Below are positions 1 through 8,114 of a stretch of DNA of 64,000 nt, one piece after another. A program made the translations under genes and the position numbers. The number at the start of each line of letters is the position of its first letter. The stretch's first letter is position 1. This DNA is from Devosia beringensis (GTDB taxonomy: Bacteria; Pseudomonadota; Alphaproteobacteria; Rhizobiales; Devosiaceae): assembly GCF_014926585.1 (NCBI RefSeq), contig NZ_CP045422.1:3378001-3442000 (forward strand). The letters are read 5' to 3'. The notes under the pieces are model-generated. The model was not told where the DNA came from and did not search any database. It saw only the letters and a program-made list of their open reading frames with translations.

Positions 1-1850
1 GTGATGTTGACGCCGGAAATGCGGTTGCCCTCGCCCATCAGCGCCTGCAGGGCGGCCATGTCCATATAGGCGCCGAGGCCGAGATAGCTTTCCACAACGG
101 CCGCCACCTGCAGCTGGAATCGCTGCCGCTCGCCCTCGAGCAGGCGGATGTCGACGCTGTCGCCCGGGCCGACGCCCAGGATCCTGGCCAGGGACTGCGT
201 CAGCAGCACGCCCTGTGGCGGCATCGGCACCGGCTGCAGATCGGCATCGAGCATGCGGGTCATGGAACCGTTGGCGGGTCGCCCCATCAGGGCTATCTGG
301 CGCGTCACCTGGGCATGACCGATTTCGACGCCCACGGCACGGAAGGGCTCGGCTCCCAGCACACCGGGAAGGCGGGCGATCTCGGCCGTGGCGGCGAGGG
401 GCTTGCTGGTGGCAAAATTGACGATGGCGTCCTGCCGCTCGGTGCGGTTGAACGAATAGTCGATCATGAACTCGACGCCGCCCACCGACCAGAGCGAGCC
501 GACAAGCACGGCGACCGAGAGGGCAATGCCGACGATGCCACCGGCCGATCGCCAGGGTCGGTGCAGCAAGTGCCGCGTGACCATGACCCCGGTCTGGTGC
601 AGGGGCAGGGCGAAACGCCGCCGGCCGCTGTGCCGCCGATAGGTCGGCGGTGGCGGCGGCGACATTGCCACCGCGGGGGGAAGCACGGCGGCAGCCCGCA
701 CGGCGCGGATAGCGCCGGCCACCGCGGCTGCCAGCGTGATGCCGCCCGAAATGGCATAAAGGCTGGGTTCACGGCTGAAGACCAGGACGGGAAAGCTGTA
801 GAACCGCGTGTACATTTCGGTGAGGCCGTTGCCGGCCCAGATCCCGAAACCGGTGCCGATGATGATGCCGATAATGGCGATCAGCAGTACGAATTCCACA
901 TAGTGCCAGGCGATGGCCCGGCCGGAATAGCCAATGGCCTTGAGCAGGCCGATCTGCTCGCGCTCAAGCGCGATCAGGCGCGTCAGCGTCATGTTGACGA
1001 GAAAGGCCGCCACCAGCAGGAAAACCGGCGGCAATACCTCGCTCATCGAGCGCAACTGTTGCAGTTCGGCGTCCAGATAGGCATGGGAGGTCAGCTGGTC
1101 GCGGCCATGGGCGCCCTGCGCGCCATAGGGATCGAGCAGTTGATAGAGCCCGGTGATCACCGCCTCCTCGGAAGTGCCGGGCGCGAGCTGGACCGAGACG
1201 GCATTGAAGGCGCCGCCCAGGTCATAGGCCGCCGCCAGCGTCCGCTCGGGCACCCAGAGGATGCCGAAGCGCCCGCTATTGGGCGTCATCTCGCCGGGGG
1301 CGATGGCATAGAGATAGTCGGGTGCCAGGGCGATGCCGGTGATCGTCACCTCGCGCCGGGCGCCATTGACGACGACGCCAAACCGGGAGCCTTCGCGAAA
1401 GCCATGCGCCTGGGCAAAGATCTCGCTGACCACAGCCTCCATATGGTTGGCGGCTTCGGGCAGCCGCCCGCTGCGCAGATAGAGGCGGTTGAGCGTTCCT
1501 GCCTGTTGCGGGGGCAGCGAGATCAGGCGCACGGAGGCGGGTTGCTCCAGCCCCTCGATATCGGCCAGCGCCACCTTGGCGATGCGGCCGTCGACAGCCA
1601 GGACCCCGTCCATGGCACCGATCTTTGTCAGCATCGAGCGGGGCGCCCGGGTGACGGTGGCAAAGACATTGGCGAGGTGATGGCTCTGGTAATAGGCCTC
1701 GCGCGTGCGCTCCAGCGACTGATAGGTGCCGATGCCGATCAGCAGGGTTGCGACCCCGGCGGCCATGACCAGGGCGATGGCGAGCACCTGTGCCCACAGG
1801 CGCACGAGCTCGCGCAGCAGCTTGCGGTGCAGGGCATGCAGGCCGCTCAC
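1..1850 (-). CDS. FtsX-type ABC transporter permease, C-terminus cut by window edge
   Basis: This is the membrane subunit of a MacB/LolCDE-like exporter. The reading frame starts with GTG at 1850, inside the stop of the ATPase gene (GTGA overlap), which fixes the start by translational coupling. About 616 residues are visible. A hydrophobic segment at about residues 14-35 is followed by a large extracytoplasmic domain to about 265, then an FtsX-type membrane block containing the typical [15 protein letters not shown] stretch, more membrane segments to about 390, and the start of a second extracytoplasmic domain. Family members of this type are usually 780-850 residues, so the missing part is the last membrane block. 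Substrate cannot be told from the sequence. Confidence 0.85.
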   Translation of the reverse strand, partial: MSGLHALHRKLLRELVRLWAQVLAIALVMAAGVATLLIGIGTYQSLERTREAYYQSHHLANVFATVTRAPRSMLTKIGAMDGVLAVDGRIAKVALADIEGLEQPASVRLISLPPQQAGTLNRLYLRSGRLPEAANHMEAVVSEIFAQAHGFREGSRFGVVVNGARREVTITGIALAPDYLYAIAPGEMTPNSGRFGILWVPERTLAAAYDLGGAFNAVSVQLAPGTSEEAVITGLYQLLDPYGAQGAHGRDQLTSHAYLDAELQQLRSMSEVLPPVFLLVAAFLVNMTLTRLIALEREQIGLLKAIGYSGRAIAWHYVEFVLLIAIIGIIIGTGFGIWAGNGLTEMYTRFYSFPVLVFSREPSLYAISGGITLAAAVAGAIRAVRAAAVLPPAVAMSPPPPPTYRRHSGRRRFALPLHQTGVMVTRHLLHRPWRSAGGIVGIALSVAVLVGSLWSVGGVEFMIDYSFNRTERQDAIVNFATSKPLAATAEIARLPGVLGAEPFRAVGVEIGHAQVTRQIALMGRPANGSMTRMLDADLQPVPMPPQGVLLTQSLARILGVGPGDSVDIRLLEGERQRFQLQVAAVVESYLGLGAYMDMAALQALMGEGNRISGVNI

Positions 1851-2572
1851 CAGCGCACCGAGGCGGCTGGCTGGCGCTCGGCATTGGTGTCGATGGCGGC
1901 GATCCGGCCGTCGGCAAAACTGACGACGCGATGGGCAATGGTGCGGATGGCCGCGTTATGGGTAATCACCAGGGTAGTGGTCCCCAGCTCGGCATTAATC
2001 CGGGTGAGGGCTTCCAGCACGACAATGCCGGTCTTGGAATCCAGCGCGCCGGTCGGCTCGTCGCAGAGCAGGATGTCGGGTCGCTTGGCGATGGCGCGGG
2101 CAATGGCGACGCGCTGCTGTTCGCCCCCGGAGAGTTGAGCCGGAAAGTGGTCCATCCGGTCGGCCATGTCCACCATGGCCAGCGCTGCTTCGGGCGCCAT
2201 CGGATGGGCGGCGATTTCGGTGACCAGCTGCACGTTTTCCCGGGCCGTCAGGCTGGGCACCAGGTTGTAGAACTGGAACACGAAGCCGACATGGCGGCGG
2301 CGATAGCGGGTCAGACCGGTATCGTCGGCGCCGGTGATCTGCCAGTCGCGGAACCAGGCCTGGCCTGACGTGGCGGTGTCGAGACCGCCGATGAGATTGA
2401 GAAAGGTCGATTTGCCCGATCCCGAGGGCCCCAGGATGACGACGAATTCCCCGCTGGCGGCAACGAAATCGACCCCGTCCAAAGCGACGACCTGAGCGTC
2501 CCCGGCCGCATAGGCCTTGGTGAGCTGGCTGACCCGGAGTAGGTCCGAACGGGGGGGCGAGGCGCTGTCCAT
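1847..2572 (-). CDS. ABC transporter ATP-binding protein (MacB/LolD type)
   Basis: This 241-residue ATPase should power the FtsX-type permease encoded just downstream. Visible motifs are Walker [10 protein letters not shown] at about 48-56, the Q-loop region, signature [14 protein letters not shown] near 145, Walker [13 protein letters not shown] and the switch histidine in VITHN. The ALDS after Walker B is typical of the LolD/MacB clade. The ATG start at 2572 is the first start of the conserved domain. The gene is divergent from the phn operon, and an FNR-type box lies 34 bases upstream of the start, so oxygen-responsive expression is possible. Confidence 0.92.
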   Translation of the reverse strand: MDSASPPRSDLLRVSQLTKAYAAGDAQVVALDGVDFVAASGEFVVILGPSGSGKSTFLNLIGGLDTATSGQAWFRDWQITGADDTGLTRYRRRHVGFVFQFYNLVPSLTARENVQLVTEIAAHPMAPEAALAMVDMADRMDHFPAQLSGGEQQRVAIARAIAKRPDILLCDEPTGALDSKTGIVVLEALTRINAELGTTTLVITHNAAIRTIAHRVVSFADGRIAAIDTNAERQPAASVRW

Positions 2573-2605
2573 GACAAAAATCTAGCAGGATGCCATGGTC
2601 GCGCG

Positions 2606-2619
2606 TTGATTTCGGTCAA
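2606..2619. promoter_or_regulatory. FNR/FixK-type box
   Basis: TTGATTTCGGTCAA fits the FNR/FixK pattern TTGAY-N4-RTCAA exactly. It is 34 bases upstream of the ABC ATPase start (minus strand). It is one of six such sites in the window. Confidence 0.6.
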
Positions 2620-2735
2620 GTCGCGCAGTGCGTCGTGCTGGAGCCAACCGGACTATGTCTGTCGCAAGGCGGTTCCGAGAGGCAGGAAGGCCTTGTGCGC
2701 TCCACTCTGGCACAGGTCATGGCGACCAGGGCATC

Positions 2736-2753
2736 TCGTCATTGGCCTGTCAT
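2736..2753 (+). promoter_or_regulatory. PHO-box-like site upstream of phnF
   Basis: Two 7-mers, TCGTCAT and CTGTCAT, are separated by 4 bases. This is the geometry of the PhoB box (7-4-7, consensus CTGTCAT repeats); the second unit matches fully and the first 5 of 7. It lies about 50 bases before the phnF start, suggesting phosphate-starvation control of the phn operon. Confidence 0.6.
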
Positions 2754-2772
2754 CCACCGTCGCTAGGGTCCA

Positions 2773-2788
2773 ACTCATCCGAATGAGT
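2773..2788. promoter_or_regulatory. Palindromic operator candidate at phnF
   Basis: ACTCATCCGAATGAGT is an inverted repeat of 6-bp arms around a 4-bp centre. A near copy (14 of 16 positions) lies before phnC at 9270-9285. Sharing by the only two transcription-unit starts of the phn cluster points to a local regulator, most simply the GntR-type PhnF encoded directly downstream (inference). Confidence 0.5.
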
Positions 2789-2801
2789 GAAGCGGGCCTT
2801 T

Positions 2802-3560
2802 ATGCACAGTCGAGGGCAGACGTGGGAAACCACGCGGGACAAGATCAGCGAAGAAATCGCGGCGGGCCACCTGCCGCCGGACAGCCGGCTGCCGTCGGAG
2901 CCGGAGCTGTGCGTTCTTTATAACACCCGGCGGCATTCGCTGCGACGGGCGCTGGCGGCGCTGGTGGGGGAGGGCAAGCTGCGCGTCGAGCACGGCCGCG
3001 GCACCTTTGTCGAGCGGGCGTCGATGATCAACTACGTCATCGGGCCGCGCACCCGCTTCCGCGAGAACCTGCTGGCCCAGGGGCTAACCGCCTCCGGCCA
3101 GGCGATTTCGGAAATGCAGATTCCGGCGAGTGCCCGCGTTGCCGCTGCGCTGGGACTGGTCCCCGGGGCGCTGGTGACCGCCCGATCCTGGCGCGGCTTC
3201 GCCAACGACCTGCCGATCAGCCTGGGCTGGTCCTATCACGATGTTGCCCGCTTCCCCGATATTGCCGAGCGCCGCAAGGCAAACCCCTCGATCACCGCCA
3301 TCTACAAGACCTATGGCATCGAGGATTATCGTCGACAGAGCACGACGATCTTTACCCGCCTTGCCAACCCGCACGAGACTTCCCTGCTCATGATGCGGCC
3401 GGGCCAGTCGGTGCTGATCGTGCAGAAGGTCGACGTCGACCTCGCAGGCAACCCGATCGGCTTCTCCGAGGCGGCCTGGGCCGGCGATCGCGTGCAGTTC
3501 ACCTTCGAGAACGCCCCCACGGGCGAAGTGGTCAGCGAAAGGACCGATGATGTTCAATGA
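2802..3560 (+). CDS. phnF: GntR/HutC-family phosphonate operon regulator PhnF
   Basis: A 252-residue regulator with an N-terminal winged-helix GntR domain (LPSEPELCVLYNTRRHSL region, about residues 30-70) and a C-terminal UTRA ligand-binding domain (about 90-240). It should repress the phn genes and sense a phosphonate or pathway intermediate. ATG 2802 is preferred over an in-frame GTG at 2787, because the GTG lies inside the candidate operator palindrome. It is first in the phnFGHIJKLM operon and overlaps phnG by 14 bases. A PHO-box-like site and the palindrome lie upstream. Confidence 0.88.
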   Translation: MHSRGQTWETTRDKISEEIAAGHLPPDSRLPSEPELCVLYNTRRHSLRRALAALVGEGKLRVEHGRGTFVERASMINYVIGPRTRFRENLLAQGLTASGQAISEMQIPASARVAAALGLVPGALVTARSWRGFANDLPISLGWSYHDVARFPDIAERRKANPSITAIYKTYGIEDYRRQSTTIFTRLANPHETSLLMMRPGQSVLIVQKVDVDLAGNPIGFSEAAWAGDRVQFTFENAPTGEVVSERTDDVQ

Positions 3561-4002
3561 AGCCAGCGGCCCCGGGCCGGAACGGGCCGGCCATGCCGAG
3601 GCCCTGGGCGTTCTGGCGCGGGCGCGTCCCGCGCCGCTCAAGGCCCTGGCCGAAACCCTGCTGGAACCGATGGGCGATATCACCGTCATCGCCAACCGTA
3701 CCGGGCTGGTCATGGTGCCGATGCGCGACACCGTGGAAAATGTCGATTTTCACCTCGGCGAGGTGCTGGTGAGCGAGGCCCATATCGTCGATGCCGCCGG
3801 CCGCCTGGGCTACGGCATGATCACCGGCCGCGACCTCGAGCGCGCCATGGCCATGGCGGTGGTCGACCTAGCGCTCGCTGCGGATCCCGAGGCCGCCGCG
3901 ATCCGCCGCTTTATCGACAGCGAACACCAGCACCAGGCTGCGCTCGACGCGGCGCTGATGCGCCGGGTCGAGGCGACCCGCGTCGAGATGGAGACATTCT
4001 GA
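3547..4002 (+). CDS. phnG: C-P lyase complex subunit PhnG
   Basis: PhnG is a core subunit of the PhnGHIJ complex, which in E. coli takes part in coupling methylphosphonate to ATP-derived ribose triphosphate. The 151-residue length and conserved stretches such as LGEVLVSEAHI and GYGMITGRDLERA fit the family. It begins with two tandem ATG codons within the end of phnF and its stop overlaps the phnH start (TGATG), so translation is tightly coupled. Cytoplasmic, no signal peptide. Confidence 0.9.
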   Translation: MMFNEASGPGPERAGHAEALGVLARARPAPLKALAETLLEPMGDITVIANRTGLVMVPMRDTVENVDFHLGEVLVSEAHIVDAAGRLGYGMITGRDLERAMAMAVVDLALAADPEAAAIRRFIDSEHQHQAALDAALMRRVEATRVEMETF

Positions 4003-4538
4003 TGCTAACCGTAGCCCCGCCCGATGCCGTTGAGGCGCGCGACAATGCCACCTTCGAAGCGCTGATGTGGTCGATGGCCCGTCCCGGCGAGAGTCGCGAA
4101 CTGCCCGAGGCCGGCCTTGCCGGCATCGTCGATGCCCTGATCGATCGCGAATGCGTGGCCTATGCCGACAATGCAGCATTGACCCGGAAGATCGCCGCAA
4201 CCGGTGCCCTTGCCGGTGAGCTGCACCAGGCCGACCACGTGTTCCTCGACAGCCTTGATGCCGCCGCCGATGCCCTCGCTGCCATTCGCTGCGGCAACGC
4301 GCTCTATCCCGATGAAGGCGCGACGCTGGTGGCCCAGGTCAGCCATGGCCAAGGCCAGCGCCTGCGCCTGACAGGCCCTGGCATTGACGGCTCCCGTGAA
4401 CTTGCACTTGCCTTGCCTTCAGCCTTCTGGGCCCTGCGCCAGCAGCTTTGCGCCTATCCGGAGGGGTTTGAACTCCTTCTGGTCGATGGCCGTTCGGTCA
4501 TCGGCATTCCCCGCTCCACCCAGATCGAGGTGCTCTGA
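4002..4538 (+). CDS. phnH: C-P lyase complex subunit PhnH
   Basis: A 178-residue PhnH homolog, slightly shorter than the E. coli protein. Family-typical stretches are the N-terminal FEALMWSMARPGE, the central VFLDSLDAAADALAAIRCG and the C-terminal PEGFELLLVDGRSVIGIPRST. PhnH is a PLP-transferase-fold scaffold protein without a known catalytic residue in the core complex. The stop is immediately followed by the phnI start (no spacer). Confidence 0.9.
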   Translation: MLTVAPPDAVEARDNATFEALMWSMARPGESRELPEAGLAGIVDALIDRECVAYADNAALTRKIAATGALAGELHQADHVFLDSLDAAADALAAIRCGNALYPDEGATLVAQVSHGQGQRLRLTGPGIDGSRELALALPSAFWALRQQLCAYPEGFELLLVDGRSVIGIPRSTQIEVL

Positions 4539-5639
4539 ATGGCCTATGTCGCAACCCGCGGTGGCGAAAAGGCCATCGAACAGGCCGAACGCCTGTTCCG
4601 CCAGGACCTTGGTACCATCGACATCGCCCGCGTCGCGGCCATTCGCCAGTCCATGCCCTATCTCATTGATCGGGTCATGGGCGAAGCCTCGCTCTATGAC
4701 GAAGACATGGCGGCGCTGGCGCTGGCCCAGACCGGCGGCGAACTCTCCGAAGCCGTGCTGGTGCTGCGCGCCTGGCGCACGACGCAGCCGCGCCTGGCAG
4801 TCGCCGCCCCCCTGCGGCAGGAACATCTGCTGACGCAGCGCCGCATCTCGGCCGCGTTCAAGGATATTCCGGGCGGACAGATCCTCGGGCCGACGCTGGA
4901 CTATTCTCACCGCGTGCTGGCCACCGACGTCTTCGAAGGCATCCCCTACCACCCGCCAGCGGTTGACGCGGCAGCGCGGCCCGCGCCGATGCGGCAGCCG
5001 TCGCTGGCCGACTGGCAGCGCCAGCAGGGCCTGGTGGCGCCGGCCACCGAGCCGCAGGTGGCACGCGATGACATTCCTGACCTCACGCGGGAGCCGCTGC
5101 TGTTTCCCGCCTCGCGGGCGCATCGGCTGCAGAGCCTGGCCCGGGCCGAAACCGGGGGTGTGCTGGCGCTCGGCTATGCTGCCATGCGCGGCTATGGCAA
5201 TGCCCATCCCACGGTCAATGAGTTGCGGCTGGCCGAAGCCGAGGTGGTGGTGCGCCATCCCTGTGGCACGGAATTTTCGGCGGGCCGCGTGCGCGTCTGC
5301 CAGGCCGAGGTCACATCCAAGGAAAAGGGTGGTTTTCTCGAACTGGGTTTTGCCGCCAGCTTCGGCTGGAACGAGGTCAAGGTGATCGCCGCGGCGACAC
5401 TCGATCTCAACTCGGCTGAGGCGCCGTTGGGCTCGCCCATGCACGAGGAATTCTACCTCTACCATACCGAAAGCGTCGAAGCCTCGGGCTTCTGCATCCA
5501 CTTCAAGCTGCCCCATTACGTGACCTTCCAGTCGGTGCTGGATGCCATGCGTGACGCCAAGGCAAAGGCTGCCGCGGCTGACGCCCATGACGACGATGAC
5601 GCCTTGGCCCAAGCACGCCAGACGGAGCCCGCAGAATGA
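4539..5639 (+). CDS. phnI: C-P lyase complex subunit PhnI
   Basis: A 366-residue homolog of PhnI, the nucleosidase-type subunit that in E. coli displaces adenine from ATP with PhnGHL to make the ribose-phosphonate triphosphate. Conserved blocks include the N-terminal YVATRGGEKAIEQAE, the RRISAAFKDIPGGQILGPT block, and near the C-terminus HFKLPHYVTFQ, which keeps the H-x4-H histidines used for metal binding in the E. coli core complex. The C-terminal 25 residues are acidic and alanine-rich and look like an add-on. It overlaps phnJ by the ATGA junction. Confidence 0.92.
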   Translation: MAYVATRGGEKAIEQAERLFRQDLGTIDIARVAAIRQSMPYLIDRVMGEASLYDEDMAALALAQTGGELSEAVLVLRAWRTTQPRLAVAAPLRQEHLLTQRRISAAFKDIPGGQILGPTLDYSHRVLATDVFEGIPYHPPAVDAAARPAPMRQPSLADWQRQQGLVAPATEPQVARDDIPDLTREPLLFPASRAHRLQSLARAETGGVLALGYAAMRGYGNAHPTVNELRLAEAEVVVRHPCGTEFSAGRVRVCQAEVTSKEKGGFLELGFAASFGWNEVKVIAAATLDLNSAEAPLGSPMHEEFYLYHTESVEASGFCIHFKLPHYVTFQSVLDAMRDAKAKAAAADAHDDDDALAQARQTEPAE

Positions 5640-6550
5640 CCCTTGCTTCCCTCACCAAGCCCTGGGCCGCCACCAGCTATGGTTTTCTCGACGCCTCGGC
5701 CAAGCGCGAGCTGCGCCGCAAGATGCTCAAGGCCATCGCCGTGCCCGGCTGCCAGATGCCCTATGCCAGCCGCGAAGTGCCCATGGCGCGCGGCTGGGGC
5801 ACGGGGGGGCTGCAGGTCACGCTGACCCTGGTCAATCCGCAATCGACCATCAAAGTTATCGACCAGGGCGCCGATGACGGCGTCAATGCCGCCTCGATCC
5901 GCCGCTTCATCAGCCGTGTTTCGGGCGCGGCGGAAACCTGGGATACGCTGGAAGCCTCGATCATCCAGTCGCGTCACCGCGTGCCGGAAGAGACCCTGGC
6001 TGCCGATCAGATCCTGGTGCTGCAGGTGCCCAATCCCGAGCCGCTGCGCGGGGTAGAGCCCAATATGTCGATCGCCCGGCAGATGCATGCCGATGCCGAT
6101 TATGGCCGGCTCTGGCTGACGCTCTATGAGCAGATGGTGCGCAAGGGCCGTATCATGCAGGGCGCCGCCTATCCGAGCCTGGTCAATGGCCGCCACGTGA
6201 TGACGCCCTCGCCGATCCCGCGCTGGGACGTTCCCAAGCTCAATATGGCGCAGCACCTTACCTTCCTGTCGGCTGGCCGGGAAAAACGCCTGCATGCCGT
6301 GCCGCCCTTCACGCGAGTGGAGCCCCTAGTGTTTTCCGACCGGCCCTATCGCGTCGAGGATCACGCCGAGCTGGTGTGCCGCCGCTCGGGCGTCGCCGGC
6401 TATTTCATGAACGAGATCCCGCAGGACCAGGGCGGCTCGGTGTTCGAGATTTCCGACAGCAATCTGGGCATCAAGGCCATTCGCCAGGCAGAAGGCGAAG
6501 TGGTGGCGATCGGCACCACCTGGTACCGGAACGGGGAGTATTCGGCATGA
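5636..6550 (+). CDS. phnJ: PhnJ homolog lacking the radical-SAM cysteine cluster
   Basis: A 304-residue PhnJ homolog, unmistakable from the blocks GWGTGGLQVTLTLV, KVIDQGADDGVN, IIQSRHRVPEETL, PSPIPRWDVPKLNM and AGREKRLHAVPPFTRVE. In E. coli PhnJ, Cys241, Cys244 and Cys266 hold the 4Fe-4S cluster and Cys272 is catalytic. By hand alignment Cys241 is kept (C248 here), but Cys244 is S251, Cys266 is I272 and Cys272 is G278 (block VFEISDSNLG). The protein also carries about 25 extra C-terminal residues. The reading frame is clean, so this is substitution, not a frameshift. It may have a different chemistry or be inactive; all neighbours are intact. Confidence 0.9.
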   Translation: MTLASLTKPWAATSYGFLDASAKRELRRKMLKAIAVPGCQMPYASREVPMARGWGTGGLQVTLTLVNPQSTIKVIDQGADDGVNAASIRRFISRVSGAAETWDTLEASIIQSRHRVPEETLAADQILVLQVPNPEPLRGVEPNMSIARQMHADADYGRLWLTLYEQMVRKGRIMQGAAYPSLVNGRHVMTPSPIPRWDVPKLNMAQHLTFLSAGREKRLHAVPPFTRVEPLVFSDRPYRVEDHAELVCRRSGVAGYFMNEIPQDQGGSVFEISDSNLGIKAIRQAEGEVVAIGTTWYRNGEYSA

Positions 6551-7368
6551 GCATCGACATGACTTCGGCGCCGGCCGAACTGCTGCCGCCGCAGCTGATG
6601 CAGACAGAGGCGCTGCTGACCATGCGCGGCGTGTCCCGCCGCTATGGCGCGGTGCGCGCGCTGCGCCAGGTCGACGTCAATGTCTATCCGGGCGAGGTAC
6701 TTGGCATTGTCGGGGAAAGCGGTTCGGGCAAGTCGACCCTGCTGCGCATGATGAACCTCGAGGATACGCCCGATGCCGGCGATTACCGCCTGCGCCTGCC
6801 CGGGCGCGACGATGGCAACCTGTTTGCACTGGGGCGCTACGAGCGGCGCATGCTGTGTGCGCACCATATTGGCATCGTCTACCAGAACCCGCATCTGGGC
6901 CTGCTGATGCGGCACAGTTCGAGCGGCAATGTCGCCGAACGGTTGCTCATCGCCGGCGAGCGCAGCTTTGAGGTCTTGCGCGGCAAGGCACGGGACGCGC
7001 TCGACGCTTCCGAATTCCCGCTGTCGCGCATGGATGCGCGGCCGGCCGAACTGTCGGGCGGCATGCAGCAGCGCGTGCAGCTGGCCAAAGCCATTGCCCT
7101 CGAACCGGCGCTGCTGCTGCTGGACGAGCCGACCACGGGGCTCGACGTCAGCGTGCAGGCCCTGGTGCTCGATACGCTCAAGCGCCTGCAGCGCGACCGC
7201 CGCATTACCATGGTGCTGGTTAGCCACGATCTGGGTGTCATCCGCACCATGGCGGACCGCGTGCTGGTCATGCGGCATGGCGAGGTGGTGGAGCAGGGCT
7301 TGTGCGACCAGGTGTTCCAGGACCCACAGCACCCCTATACCCAGCAACTCGTCCACGCCAAGCTCTAG
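6547..7368 (+). CDS. phnK: C-P lyase-associated ABC-type ATPase PhnK
   Basis: PhnK is a soluble ABC-family ATPase that docks on the PhnGHIJ core and is not a transporter subunit. The ATG at 6547 overlaps the phnJ stop (ATGA) and gives 273 residues. Motifs: Walker A GESGSGKST at about 56-64, signature LSGGMQQRVQLAKA near 169, Walker B LLLLDEPTTGLD near 190, and the C-terminal VFQDPQHPYTQQLV that resembles oligopeptide-type ATPases. A longer upstream reading frame exists inside phnJ but the ATGA start is far more likely. Confidence 0.9.
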   Translation: MSIDMTSAPAELLPPQLMQTEALLTMRGVSRRYGAVRALRQVDVNVYPGEVLGIVGESGSGKSTLLRMMNLEDTPDAGDYRLRLPGRDDGNLFALGRYERRMLCAHHIGIVYQNPHLGLLMRHSSSGNVAERLLIAGERSFEVLRGKARDALDASEFPLSRMDARPAELSGGMQQRVQLAKAIALEPALLLLDEPTTGLDVSVQALVLDTLKRLQRDRRITMVLVSHDLGVIRTMADRVLVMRHGEVVEQGLCDQVFQDPQHPYTQQLVHAKL

Positions 7369-7376
7369 GGGCCGCC

Positions 7377-8114
7377 ATGACACACGACAACCATCTGCCC
7401 CTGCTGCGCGTCGACGGGTTGAGCAAGACCTTCCGCATGTATCATCTCGACAGCATGCTGCATGCCTTCGAGGGGATCAGCTTTGACCTGCATGCGGGCG
7501 AGTTCCTGCTGCTCAAGGGTCGCAACGGCGCCGGCAAGTCGACGCTGCTGCGTACGCTGTGGCGCAGCTATCTGCCCGTCGCCGGCCATATCTGGTACCA
7601 GTCCAGCCTGGGCACCATCGACCTGGCGCGCGCCGCCGATGTCGACATCGCGTTGTTGCGTCGCCAGGAAATCGGCTTTGTCACGCAGTTCCTCAATGCC
7701 CGTCCTCGCGTTGCCGCCCAGGACATTGTCGCCGAACCGCTGCGGCTGGCCGGCTATGCGCCCGATGAGGCCCTGGAGCAGGCGCGGCACTGGCTGGGCG
7801 AGTTCGGCGTCCGCCCCGAACTCTGGCGCGCCTATCCCAGCACGTTTTCCGGCGGCGAACAGCAGAAGGTCAACCTGGCCCGCGCGCTGATCCTGCCGCA
7901 GCGCCTGCTGCTGCTCGACGAGCCAACCGCTTCGCTCGATGTCGGTGCCCGGGCCGCGCTGGTGCGGCGTCTCGCCGACCTCAAGGCCGCCGGCGTGGCC
8001 ATTGTCGGGGTATTTCACCATCCGGGCGATGTCGCCGACCTCATCGATCGCGAGATCGATCTGGTCACCCATCCTGTTTCTTTTCCGCGCGAGTTGACCC
8101 ATGTGGCTGTCTGA
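7377..8114 (+). CDS. phnL: C-P lyase-associated ABC-type ATPase PhnL
   Basis: A 245-residue ABC ATPase, the second ATPase of the pathway. Walker A GRNGAGKST lies at about 48-56, signature FSGGEQQKVNLARA near 158, Walker B LLLLDEPTASLD, and the H-loop region VGVFHHPG has the family's HHPG in place of the usual SHD. ATG 7377 lies 8 bases after the phnK stop with GGGG as a weak ribosome site. It overlaps phnM by 14 bases. Confidence 0.9.
   Translation: MTHDNHLPLLRVDGLSKTFRMYHLDSMLHAFEGISFDLHAGEFLLLKGRNGAGKSTLLRTLWRSYLPVAGHIWYQSSLGTIDLARAADVDIALLRRQEIGFVTQFLNARPRVAAQDIVAEPLRLAGYAPDEALEQARHWLGEFGVRPELWRAYPSTFSGGEQQKVNLARALILPQRLLLLDEPTASLDVGARAALVRRLADLKAAGVAIVGVFHHPGDVADLIDREIDLVTHPVSFPRELTHVAV

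Noticed and set aside
315-2138. 607-codon open frame on the plus strand
   Set aside because: Opposite-strand shadow of the FtsX permease and ABC ATPase; low-complexity composition and no domain.
2787-2801. GTG start for phnF at 2787
   Set aside because: It lies within the candidate operator palindrome; ATG 2802 fits the family N-terminus better.
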